From Zeugodacus cucurbitae (lineage: Eukaryota > Arthropoda > Insecta > Diptera > Tephritidae), in contig NC_071667.1 of assembly GCF_028554725.1 (NCBI RefSeq), positions 70,685,501 to 70,749,500 on the forward strand: 64,000 nucleotides of DNA. Reading direction: 5' to 3'. Within the stretch, counting starts at the first letter, position 1; each line of letters begins with the position of its first letter. The position numbers and the translations under genes are program-made. Positions 15,001 to 28,700 of this stretch are shown piece after piece. The notes below the pieces were generated by a model. It did no database searches, had not been told where the DNA came from, and saw only the letters and a program-made list of their open reading frames with translations.

Positions 15001-18000
15001 TCATGCAAATAGGCGCAGTTTAGTCAATTACAGCCATTGCCTGTGGTCATAATTTTGGATATAGGACAAACGTAATATACACTGAATGATTTATACAGTC
15101 AGATAATATTTCTCGTTAACTTAACCTTACTAATATACATACATACTTGGACATACTTTTAACCTGCAATTTTCTTGTTTTGATCCTGAGCAGAATTAAG
15201 GGGAATATAATTACAAATATCATCCCAGATCGACTTTTATCATTACTAATACACATACACACATGCACATATTCCAATGTAACCGGTAAGGAGAATTTAA
15301 ACAAAGAAGTTGAACAAATTAGGAAACAGTAGTAAGTGGTTTGAAAATTGAATTGAAAGACTTGTAAACCAATAGAGATTTTAATGCTGTCACTTTATCT
15401 TTTCCCAAAAGTCTCTTTCACTTTCTGCGAATGCTACACTCGAATGCAAATAATCTTTAACCCTTAAATCTGAAGCAGATAAATTAAAAAATATTCTACC
15501 AATGCCGACACAGTGTGACACACATACAAATGAAGGTGAAGATAAGTGTAAAACACGTAAGCTTTTGGCCATTTGATCAGTGGCATGTAAAGCAGGCCCT
15601 CAACCAATAGAAAAACCACAACAAACAACCGCAATGACAGCAACACCACGAATAGCTATCAAACTTGAAAATTATCATTTATGAACCGACGCGACATTGA
15701 GGGTGTGTGTATATGATTTCCTGGAAATATAAGTATCCAACGTATGTGCATGAGTGCTTGCGGTGCCTACGCATATGTAACTACAGCTGTGACAGCTGGC
15801 GTTTGTATCCAGTAGGTGCGACACGAAATTGCCAAAAGGCAGCAAATGCTTGGAATTAATTAGATTTTGCGACACTGTCGCTCGGTGTGCTCATTCAGCT
15901 GGAATTCGATATCATTTTGTATATGTATATGTACGCCATGATTCTTTAAAAGCACACACAAACTTGAGCACTAACATGCTGCGTAACCACTTTGCGGCTA
16001 TTCTCATTTTTGTGACCAAATTCTACTTGGGATCAAATATAGGTGGCCGTTAGCAGATCACCATATGATGTATAACGCCTTAAACTGGCGGGAGTAAGCG
16101 CGTGCAGCCATATTCTGACTGTCTGCTGGAAAAACGTGCGCTTAACACATTTATGTTTTTTGTTTTTGTTGCTTCTGCCATCTTCTTTGGCGATTTTTTC
16201 CTTCAACTGTGAATTCAAGTGAAATAATATGCACGTGCAACTGACAAGTTTAAATAAGTCGACCAAACGCACAGCTGGTAGCTACTTATGTGGTGGTGGC
16301 AAAATTATTAAAAATTACACTTTCGCAGGTTTCAAGAAAAATGTTTGCAAAGACAGAATAGAAAGGGGTAAGGAATTAAGCGTGTTTGTACATACAAATA
16401 TCATTTTTTTGTACCGTTAATCACTGGAAGGAGTTACCTTTGCCATTAATTATCGTAAAGAGCTTTTGGAATAAAACAACATTGTTTCTATATTAATATA
16501 TATAGAAGGTTCCGAAAAAACCAAAACGGTGGGTAAATTTCCTAAAAGGTTTAAGCACATAAGCATTTAGAACATTTATATGATTCAAAAAGAGATTATT
16601 ATTTGGTGAAAATAGTCAATATTGTTTTAATTTTGCAATAAGGAGAAACGAAAACATTGAAATAATGTTTGGGTACTCTTAAATTGTTAAGTATACGCCC
16701 TGCCAATCTTACACTCTAAAGATCTCTAACCACTTAAATTGTATAGGAAATGAGTTTTTTGTTGTGTGTGTAATGCCATAGAGGCAATCATTTGGGAGAA
16801 TTTTATTGTAATAGCAAATGAAAATGAACAAAATGGAATAAGAAAAGGAGAGAAACCAAGTGTTAAAATAAAAGAGCGTTTAAAAGTGAGCTAGAACCGT
16901 TACAAATTTAATAACCGTTAAAAGCTACCGTTATAAAGAAAATTGCAACAGAAAGACAAATTCAATTTTTTTCGAAGAAGTAAAGAGTTTTGTTTACTTT
17001 TGATACAACACGAATTGCTACGGTCACTTGTCTGTACAATTGCCCACAAAAAAGCAGCACAGATACACACACATCTATAAATATATTTTTACTAAATATT
17101 TCTAAAAGATTTTTAATACATCTTCGGATATATTTGAGAAGGTGTCTCAAGTGAAACAAATAAATATGTCGCATGCCAAAGGACACTCGGCTACAAGAGC
17201 ATATTTGTGTGAGTGTTTGTCTGTATTAGTTGGTCGCCAATATCAAGGCTAATGTTGACATTTCTTGCGCATTTGCTATTTATTAGGTCAGTGGCGTTAT
17301 TATTGACGCTCTGATATTTCCCCTTGTTATTTATTGTTGCTACAGTTGTTACTTTTCATTACAAAAATATTCTTTTTAAACACGTATACATATATACATA
17401 GTTTTCTATAAATTGCCATATTTTGACTTAGCAAATTTTATTTTAAAACGCTTTCATCAATAAATTTGTGTATTCTCTTTTTTATATTTTTCGCTTCAAC
17501 CGCCTTAATTAATGAATTAAACATAATTTCTTTACAAATGAGTAAATTCGCCGAGTGCAATAAAATTTGACCGAAATTTTTATTTCTTCAATAATTGGCG
17601 TAATTCAGTGCGGTTTACTAATTAATAATGCCAAACGTGTGTATATTTAAACAAAGCAATGTTGAAATTTATGAGTCAACAATTTGAAAATGTTTGTATG
17701 TAGATGTGTGTACTTTTTACAAAAAAGATCGGCTTAAATGCTTTTCTGAGAATAATAAAACAAAAAAAATAAATTAAAAAAAATAAAAATATTTACAATT
17801 AAAATTAAAAATTCTTATGATATGTTTTTGTAAGATAATTTTATTTCTAAAATAAAATTTAGTTGAAGATTTTTAAAAATTATTTTTAGAATAATTTTTA
17901 AACTTTTATTGCGACTATTTCACAGCAGTATATTGCTGCAGCCTTTATTTCAATCTTGCTAAACTAGTGACAACATAATTTTTTACTTTTATTGATTTGT

Positions 18001-21000
18001 TCTTAAGAACTTGCGGTTTTCAAGCATGTTCTCGCAAATATTTTAAACTCAAAAGATAAAAAAATATTTAGCTGCTCATTTCATACGAAGTCAAGCCAAC
18101 AAATTAGTCTGCGTCATCGAAGTGACACATAAAGGCTAGGGGATTTGTACTTGCTTATGTAAACAAATATTTCACATATTTATTTTGCTTCTCTTTTTTT
18201 CAAAGTGTATCAATGGCCTTTAAATGCCTGCTAATTTTAATTGTTTCTGCTTATTGTGTGGTGTTCGAACCGGGATAATTATTTTTTATTTGATTTTTGT
18301 TGGTGAATTATAGACAGCGGTTAATTTGTTGAGTATTAAATTGGGGCATCGCACCCACAACAATAACAAATAAAGCGTAAATAAACAATTGGAATTAGTA
18401 AATAAAATTAGTAGATCTATATGAAACTGACAACACATAATCAATTTAAGAACTTATAAGAAATGGGTTTTAAAAAATTATTATTTTTTATTAACTTATT
18501 AAATTCTACAACATCCCTTGAATATTATACTAATATGGTATAGAGTATGTATGACAGTGTTATAAATTTGAGGCAAAAATTTCACTGAAAAGTGGTCCGG
18601 TGGCAGTAACTTCAATATTTAGGTAAACAGAATATGCGCATATTTCTACGCTCTTTACAAGTATACATATTTAATAAAGAACACGAGAGTATAAAAATAT
18701 TGATATTATCGACATGAACAAAAAATTATTTCAACGCAGTTTACAACTACGTATCTAAATATTTGATTATGTATACTTAGGTTGCGGATGAATAATTTAT
18801 GCGATTTTGCTTTCAATTTAAATTTATTTAGCATATCTTGCCGACATTGCAGTTTGACTTAAGGGCAATAAACATCCGGAAAATGGTTTAAATATAAGAC
18901 GTTTGAAAGACAAATAATGTGTGGGAAATAAGATCTCTATCAAGAAATAAATTATCGCATGTTATATATTTTAAATAAATTTTAAATAAAGTTAATAATC
19001 GAAATTGAGGAAATATACATTTATACAAATTAAAAGAATTTTTATATAAACTTATTTATTCTTGAAGAGGAAAGCCAAACTGATAAACCAATTTTTATTT
19101 TAATCTGCATTTTTTAAATTTGTATGTATGAAACTTAGAAAAACGTCTATTTCAAATGTTATTTATCAAGAATCATCATTAACTCAAATGCAATTATCAA
19201 TTGTTGTGGAATTTTATTGTTGTAGTTGTACGCTTGTTTAAATATTTGGCGCTCAATCAACAGAATAGAATAAAATCGTAACAAAGACGCATTGATTTCA
19301 AAAAAAAAATAAAAAATTAATATAAATTGCAAAAACCTTTACATTTCAGCAATTTTATTTATATTGTATATACGTACATAATAAATATCAGCGATAGATA
19401 TTATATATAAACAGATGTATGCGCATAAACAGAGAAACAAATTGGTGTGTTTCACGCAAATGCTAATAGAAATAATCAGTGTGCTCAAATAGATATTTGA
19501 AAACATCCATTGGACCCCGTTGCATTCATTCTCTATATATACAAATATAAGCCACTCCAGATGCAACAGATTCCATATCTGCACTGCCATAAACTGAGAG
19601 TTCTTGCGAATGACTTGATAAAACAGAACCAAAACAAAAAAGAAAACAAGAAGTAGAGGGAAAACAATTAAATCTGTCTGCAGAAATGAATGAAATATGT
19701 GCTCACATGTGCTTTTCAGTCATGTGGATATGAATATGTGCGTTTAAATATGCATACTTGGCTTTGTTTTTGTTTATTATCATAGTGTGAATCTAATTAG
19801 GAATATGCGATGACAATAAAATTCCAATTATTGTCAAAAACATCAAATCAGCGTCGCTTATTCTTCACTCGCATACATCATCATTATTGTGTCTTTTTTG
19901 TACGTAATTGCATTATAAATATATGTGGCAAGTTTGTTTTTCCTGCCAGACATCGTTGATTTATTGCGTCTACACATTTGATTAAATCGATATGATTGCG
20001 GGAATCTCTAATTAATTGCCTTAAGTAATCAATTAAGACTGAAATAGATATTACATGAAGTTAGGAAGCTTCTATTTTATTTACAGAATATTTCCAACAT
20101 TACAACCAAAACTAAAATACATTTGCAAAGTGTCTTTCTTCAGTCAAGAATTTAATTTTTGAAAAAAATTACAATAATAAACATTTACAGAAGAATTTTT
20201 ACTTTGACCACTTTAACTTTTCAATTTACTGCTTTACAGTTCATAGCATGCTCTATAAGATAACAGAATGAAACACTTGACAATGCAAGTACACATGTAC
20301 TTACTAAAGCATATGAGACCATATCATATTGCAGTGTACAACAGGGCAAATAATAATCCTAACATATATACGTTAAGCTGACTGGCTCGCCATTCGCGTA
20401 GGTGGCTGCAGACAGTAGGGGAAAATTGCAATTTCATATATTTTTTATACAAAAAGCAAAGTAAATTTTCTACGGGATTTGTAAAGATTTGTAGTAGAGG
20501 TTTGCAGATGCAGTGGGGATATTTTGAGCATAAAGCAAATATTAAGCAGTTAAGGTGAATTTGAGGGTGAAAGCAGAGTACAAAATAGCCTGTGTGTGTG
20601 AGTATGGCATATTCTGAAGCAATTTAATGCACATTTAGTTCGATAATTGTAGCATCTTGTAGTTTTATCCTGATCCTGATATAAAATAAAAATTGCTTTT
20701 ATGATGTGTACATTTTGGTATATCTAAAAATTGAGTTTAGAACTTTATTTTCGCATAATCGATAAATGGTTTAGCGCATTAGTAACCAAAAATTCATACA
20801 AAAATTGTACAAGAAATAGATGTTTTACAGATTATCCTAATGTATCTACCCACACATATACTTATGTTTGTGTTAGTATTTTGCTATTTGGAATCGTACA
20901 ATGTCTGTTCTATCAACTATATGGAAACTAGATAGCCATATTTCGTATTGTAAGCGATTTCCTGTTTGCAAATATATATGCAAATTTACTGGAATATCGA

Positions 21001-24000
21001 CGGTTGTGCTTTGTAATGGAATGCCAAATGCCATGGAATGGATATCAACAGTGCATATAAAAACACAATGTCATGCGCTTCACTTCTTGCAACAGTGAAA
21101 TATATGCACGTGTATGATGCGTGGATTGAGCTAACTGGTTCTGATGTTGCACATGAGTAAAGTGTTGCACGGTGTCATGAATAGTTACAAATTTAAAAGT
21201 AATTGTACTCCGCTAAAGTTATTATAACTTTACGGTATTTGTAAATTTCCAGAGTAGGGAAGAGAGACTAAATTGAATTTATGTTGTCCAAAAATGTACC
21301 TGTTTAATGTCAGTGGAATATTATTTTCACAAACAGCTACATATGAATATGCCAACAAGTGGTGTTCCACAGGGCGTATACGTTATCAGTAGTACATTAT
21401 GTATACTTTGTTTGTTTACCAAATCATTTAGCGTGATGTAGTGTAGAGTTTGACATGAAAAATTAATTACTGAAAGAGCACATAGTAGTCATACCAAATT
21501 AAAATGGAAATATTATTATTCGTTTTGAAAGGATTGTTACATTTATCAAAATAAAAGCACAAATGGAAGTTTCACTGGATTAAAAATCTCATATTAGTAT
21601 ATCTAAATCTTATTCCGTTATTTATAACATCATTTCTCGTCTTCTTCAACTATATTTTCGTTAAAATGTTAAAGTATCAAAGAATATCCATCATATTGAC
21701 AGTTATTTCACATTAAGAGTTAATTCATTCATTTTGCTTGTATACTACATTTCTAAATTCCAGAAGCTTAAAAGATTAAACTCCGCATATAGTATATGTA
21801 TTATACATATAACTGTTGATTAATATCAACATAATAATTGTTTCATTATTTGTCTTGCCACACATTTGCTATACAAAAATTTGCAAAATAAAAAATACAG
21901 ATATTCATATTATTATATATATGCATATTCTACATTTATCTACCACCCAAGTCGTCGATCAGCTGTTGATAGTGGCTACCAGTTAATTATCTACTCATAT
22001 TCCAACGAAGCCACAGACAAGTTTTTATATTGTTTTTCGTGATTTATAGCTTCTATGAGCGCCTTTTATTGCATATTGTATAATTTTTGTATTTGTTGTA
22101 TTCTTTTATTTTTGATTTTTTTGTTTTTGCTCGTGCAAGCAATCAATAATTCTTGAATTATCTTTATTCTATGCGATAAAAATAAGATTATCAATCAATG
22201 GCGTTATTTTCTACAAAAGCTGAAGGTATTTATATTTTTTACCAGGTTTCCGAGAGAAATAACTAAATATAAACAAATCTCAAACATCATTATCTCTAAT
22301 CGATATATTTAGTATCATAAAAACCGACGTCACGAGTGACATAAATTATCACAGAAGCACAAGTCAAAAGTTGCACACATTTACATGCATATGTATGTAG
22401 ACTGTATAGACTATACATATGTAAAATATCACATATAGAATTTTAACAAATACTTCAAACATTTAATTGTAATCTAAAAATAAACTCATCAATTACACAA
22501 GCATACGGAACTATTGGTTTCTAACCAATCACCTATAGAGCTTTATTGCATTCCGTCAATCAAAAGGAAATATTTATTAGCCAATTATTATATACATATC
22601 TAAATTATGTAATTTATATGCGTTTTTCTATTCATTGAACATAAAGCACACAGCCAGTCCTCAGAAATATAAACATGGTTGTTACTGCGCAAAAATATAT
22701 AGTTGTTGTTGTTGTTTCTGACAATTATATGCGAGTATGGGCTTACATCCGTTAACTTTTTGCGGTTGAAACGATAAATCAGCGAAGTTGGTGATAAGTT
22801 GATGAGCGCGTGCACCTGCTAATGAATTGTAATTAACCAAGTTCTCACCATACTCATCAGTGTGTGTGTGTTTATTTATGCGTACGTTTACCATGTTTAC
22901 CATGACTGTTTAGTGCAAATTATGGGAATAAAAGAGTTCAAAGTCATCAGCTAAGCATGTTTTTATCTGTAGTGGGCTTTTGAAGAACAGAAAGCTGAAA
23001 CTGCAATGGCAACAAGCGTTTGGTGAAATTAAAACTAATATCAGACACCTTTAAGAGTCAACCAGGGTTCATAAATTTCTGCGCAACTTGTCCAAGGAAG
23101 CAGCAAATTCAAGTTTTCAAGTATAAGCTTTTTGAAGTCAACACATAAATTCAAAGCACTTTTAATTTTCCGCTGAGAACACTTTAAACTCATGACTTTT
23201 AAGTTTATGAAATAAGAGTTTAACAGAAATTCGAGGTTGTTTAACTCACAAGCAAAGTACATAAGTGTTTTGATCTTCAATTAATTACAAATTTTCCATT
23301 ATAATTTGATCGAGGACTATAAACTGTTTAATATTAATTTAACCCTTTGCATAAAGGAAGCAGCAAGTGAAGCAGCAAGTGAAGGCATACGTTTCATTTT
23401 ACTACCAACCAATCTTCACGAAATTTTTCTTAGCTTTCCATGTAACATCACAGTTTAACAACTTAAATTCAGAAAAGCTAGGATAACGGCGAAAGCTTAT
23501 TTTGCAGTTGTATATACATCCATAAATGTACATATGTATATTTGTGATATTAATAGAAGTATAGTGTATATGATTGAAATTACAAAGAAGTATCTTCTTG
23601 TGTATGTATGTATGTTCTTTTGTACATGAAACTCTGCTTTCAAATAACCGTTAAGTGATTTATGTTTTCACGATGAGCCGCTGTCCTCAATTTATTGCAT
23701 TCACGTGGCTATTCCTGTTCACAGCGAGCACCATAAAACTCAGACACGAGCTGGAAAAAACGCACGCGAAATTCCAGATATATAATAAATATGTACACAT
23801 GTGTAAAAGAAAAATCTGCGGTCATTGGTTCGTCCTTGCACCGTCGCTTAAGTAAACATTATCAACCACACGGTGTCGTTTATTTACGTCTGCTGCATGG
23901 AAATTTCCAAATTGGTTATTCACAGAAAAAAAACATACGCTAAATGGCCGTTGAGTGTTTTTATTTTTTACAAATTGAAATCAATGCTGTACCTCATAAA

Positions 24001-25715
24001 ACTCTAATTTATCTAACTTTCCCTTTGTAGAATATGTATAAACTTCTGTATATCCACATATGTCGTGGATATATGGATTTGTTACGATATAGAAAACATG
24101 TCTCAATTAGCTTTGATATTGCACTTCCAATAGAAAACACGCTACCATAGGATAATGAATATACTCGCACTTCGCTGATTTGTATATTAGTGAAAAGTAG
24201 ATGCAATCTAATCCAACTCCATGACAGTTAGGTGTGAAATTCCCCGTTAACGCGAAATTTTTGTTTATGCAAAGTGGTAGATAAATTTTTATCTTTTCTA
24301 TTTAATATTTGCGTGAAAAGTTTCGAGAACTCAAATTTGTCAAACTCAGCAGAATTCCTGCTAATTGCTCAATTGTGTTAACGATTTTATTACAAGAGTG
24401 TGAGAAAGCGAAATTGAGCAGAAGTTATACATCTGCCATGTCGTGCTATGCATTAAAATTAAGAATATTAGTTAAGTTCGGGACTACAAGTTCAACGCAG
24501 GACACTCCTTGTGACTAACTCAACTTTGGTACCTACACCGCAGTTTGAACTCTTAGTAATTTCAACAGCTCAACTTGCATTATAAACCAAGCTACTTGGG
24601 ATCTGTATCATAAGTCCTTTTTACCTTAATTAATTTGCCTAAACCCCCATGAAATTGTTGGGCGCTTCACATAATCCCTGTTCATTTCATTTTTTAAGTC
24701 AGCAAAATATGAAAATACCGTTATACACTACATTCTAAGCACCAAAGAGTAATGCCCTAGTTATCAAAGAATTTCCACCCAAGAGCAGCACAGTAAACAA
24801 TCGCAATTAGGCTTAACTGCTGGGACTTGTAATGTCAAGCAGTCAAAAGAGCTTAGCTGGAAGCATAGGCGAAGAGGTAGGCAGGCGATAAACGTTAAAT
24901 GACACTCGTTCGGTAGCTCGGTAGCTAAACACCTGAGTGCCCACCCACATGCTACTTGTGGAAGTACTTTCAATTACTGAAAATTTTACACTTTTCTCAT
25001 TTTGCTGACCACGAAAATTGTTCAAACACCTACGCATGAAATTCTAGTAACAGTGTACAGAGAAAGAGTGGGAGAGAAAGAGAGAAAATTCGGTAATTGT
25101 AAATGGAAAGGACGTGTTTTGAAAAACACACAGTCGCCAGCAGTTTTTTAATTTCAAGTGTTGAGGAAATTAATTTTTTTTTTTTTGTTTGTGGTTAAAT
25201 AGTCCTGAGTATTTCAGTCCAACTCACTTTTTTACCTTTATATGTGCTCATGAGCCTAAAAATGTACAACGCAGGATAAACAAATAGCAAGCCCATGAAT
25301 CCCTCTTCAAGGAATGTAAGTTTTCCACCAAAGTTCTTTAATTGCTTAAGTAGTTTGCATTCTATAGCATAATAGAGATTAGAGAGCACAGATTTCTTCC
25401 TCTTTGTATTTAATTTGACTCTCCTTTTTTACCTTTAAACCACAACTCTACATTCGAATAGCTATTGTTGACAGAAAGAGTATGACCAGCAAAAAAATAT
25501 ACTACAGAAAAATGGCATGCGATATTTGAAATAGATAAAAAAAAATCTCATGAGAGAAATTTAGGATATCCGAGATTAACAGAATCATCATCACCAAATA
25601 ACATATTTCTCTCTATGTTACAGCCAAGACCGCGCCACAACCAAATAAAATGAAATTTCACACCAGCAACTAAGTTCCACCCCCATCCAACGCTGCAATT
25701 ACTTCCTCCTGTTAG
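9027..25715 (+). other. Long non-coding stretch, probable 5'-UTR intron
   Basis: About 16.7 kb has no recognisable exon on either strand. If the leader exon at 9,026 is right, this is one long intron ending in the pyrimidine-rich acceptor TTACTTCCTCCTGTTAG at 25,699-25,715. Long first introns often carry enhancers, but I cannot point to one. The short frames within (10797-11042, 19339-19632, 22600-22903 and others) look random. Confidence 0.35.
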
Positions 25716-25720
25716 ACAAG

Positions 25721-28700
25721 ATGTTTTCCCACGCACTTTGGCACCCTCAGTTGGCAACAGTTGCCATTGCCGCCGGTACTTTAGCCACCGCCTCAACATC
25801 TGACGAAATGTTGCTCCTCGATGACGAGGTCGCAGTAAGTCAAGCGTACTATACCAATTCGCAGCTCTTTGCCTTTGACTCGTCCTCCATGGTGGATCTC
25901 CAGCAGCTGCTGCAGAGCGAAGCGTTCAAGCACAATATGTCACTGACACTGAACATCTCCACGGAGAACCTGACGGATCTGCTAAACACCGCGCAGCTGA
26001 ATCAGACCTGGGAGTCGCCGCAAGAGCAACAGCTCCCCATGTCCGTCTTGATTACGCTCACCGTCTTCTATGCCATCATATTTGTGGCTGGTGTGTTGGG
26101 TAATCTCATCACATGCATTGTCATATCGCGCAATAAATTCATGCACACCGCCACCAATTTCTACCTCTTCAACTTGGCGGTGTCGGATTTGATGTTACTG
26201 CTATCTGGTGAGTTTCATTTGTATCACATATATTTTGGATAAAATACATACAGATATAAAATTTTGTAGCATTCTAGTATTCAAAATAAATAATATTATA
26301 TTTCCATTATATATCAATGTTTTGAATTTTAGGTGCGCCTCAAGATGTTTACAGTTATTGGTATCCCAATGCATTTCCATTTGGCGATGTAATTTGCATT
26401 CTTGGCAGTGTTTTAGCGGAGACAGCTACCAATGCGACCGTGCTGACAATAACGGCATTTACCGTTGAACGCTACATAGCGATATGTCATCCCTTTCGGT
26501 GAGTACAAAGCGGTTCAAAGTAATTAACGGTTTTATTTCGATTTTGTTTTCAGCTGTCATTTGTAATTCGTCGTTGATATATTTTTTAAATTATATTTAT
26601 TTGTAGTTTTTTAATCAAGTTAGGTGCACTTCGCTTAATCAGTTAATGTGACAGCAATAATAAGAACAAGCAGTGGAAGACACAGTTATTTTTGGATTTT
26701 TGTTTTCACTGTTTTCTACAACTTACAGTTTGAACAGACAGCTTTTCCGATTAATTGGAGCGATATGCTTTCCTATTTTTAGGGCACTCCACACAATGTT
26801 GCTGTTTCTCGATTACCACTTTAATTTACACAGTCAAACACGCACCTATTTGAATATAATATATTTTTGTATCCTTCAGTTCTGCACTCCATGCGTACCT
26901 AGTAAATGACTATCTCTCTTTTCTCTCTCTTCCGCTACTTCTTTATCGCCTAATTGCAGACAGCACACCATGTCGAAGCTCTCGCGCGCTATCAAGTTCA
27001 TCTTCGCCATTTGGGTGACGGCGCTGCTGCTCGCTCTGCCACAGGCAATGCAATTCTCTGTTGTGTCCGAGCAGGGCGGGACATCTTGCACGGTAAGTTC
27101 AATGGGTTGTAAATGACCATTGAAAATGTAGTAGTCTAGTGGCTACCTTTACCTTTCTTATACATTTCCGTCTATTACATGCTGAAAAATTGCTATCTTC
27201 CCTCTTTCACAGATTGGCAATCACTTTGTCGAACATGTTTTCGCCGTATCGGGGTTTATCTTCTTTGGCGGTCCCATGACGGCGATTTGTGTGCTCTACG
27301 TCCTGATTGGCATAAAGTTGAAACGGAGCCGCCTGCTTCAGGCAATGCCACGGCGTAGTCTAGATGTGCATCGAGGGATCAGCGCTCAAAGTCGTGTGAT
27401 CAGAATGTTGGGTGAGTTGTTTATTGTTGTTATTCGCATAAATCTCATTCGATGTTTTTATTTGAAAGTTGTATTCAAGTTCCTGAGACTATGCGACTTA
27501 CTCCGCTGCACTATGTGTTCAACCTAATATTTTCAAGCTTATTCCTACAAAGGCATTACACAATCCTTTTAATAAATAAATCATATATTTTTATGAAAAC
27601 TATAATTGTATTGTTACATTTGAGGGAATTAGCACTTAAAATATTAAATATTCCTCGAGCACAACAAATATTTACATAATTCCTTCATGTGATTTCATCA
27701 CGCACCTGTTGCGCCACCACAGTTTCGGCAAAACAAACAAACCGAAATAGACGAATCTCAAACCTCTCTAATTCAGGAGTACGCTATGCCAATCCTTTTA
27801 GAGGTTCCGGTACAATATGCCTAAGCAAATATTTACATAATTTTGTGTTGGCGTCGCAAACAACACGCCTGCTCAAGTCAATTAATGTCAAATTGAGCAG
27901 CGGGCGATCGCTGCCGCAACCTCTTGCCACACGGTCTGCACGCGAAGCCAACATTCAACAGGCTGTATCGCCAAATGAAAATTTTAATATAGCAGACAGA
28001 TAATTTGGATAAGGGTAGAGGGTGAATGTTTATTTTGGCTTATTTAGCTTATTCATGCGATGGCTGTTAGTTATGGTTCAGTATAGTCTCTATTTTTAGG
28101 CTTAGGAAATCCACAGATGTTTCAGCTATACATATATTTGGTTAGAGATCAGTTTATACACATATTCCATGTCTCATTGACTTTATCTTACTTTTTGTAT
28201 GGAGTCATCATTCCCATATTATGTAGATTTATAAATCATTGACGAGTTTAAGTTATGTTTGCTCGTTTGTATGTTTTTCTTTGTTTCTTCCATTTTGTGT
28301 TTTTTCTTTTCTTTTTTCTTTTTTCTCTGATGGCGCGTCATTTACAAATGTTTTCATCCTCTCTGCGTACAACAGTTGCCGTCGCTGTGGCTTTCTTCCT
28401 CTGTTGGGCACCCTTCCACGCGCAACGCTTGATGGCTGTGTATGGCAGCAGCGCGAACATTGAATCTCAACTGTTCAAAGATGTCTTCGAAGCTGTCGAC
28501 CTCATATCCGGTGTGTTGTATTACCTCTCGACCTGCATCAATCCGTTGCTGTACAACATCATGAGCCACAAATTTCGTGATGCTTTTAAGGTGAGCTAAG
28601 TTAAATAAACTTTATGATTAGGTGAAAACAAATTATACTAAACTCATCTCGGTCTCATCTCGCCTCCACTTATTTAATATACCCCTTATTTTCCCCCTTA

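Noticed and set aside
18255..18280. tRNA T-arm-like word GTTCGAACCGGGA
   Set aside because: No matching acceptor stem, D arm or anticodon arm could be drawn around it.
28255..28375. Frame extending upstream of receptor exon 5 from an ATG at 28,255
   Set aside because: This is intron sequence. The acceptor at 28,374-28,375 joins in phase with the previous exon and gives the conserved TM6.
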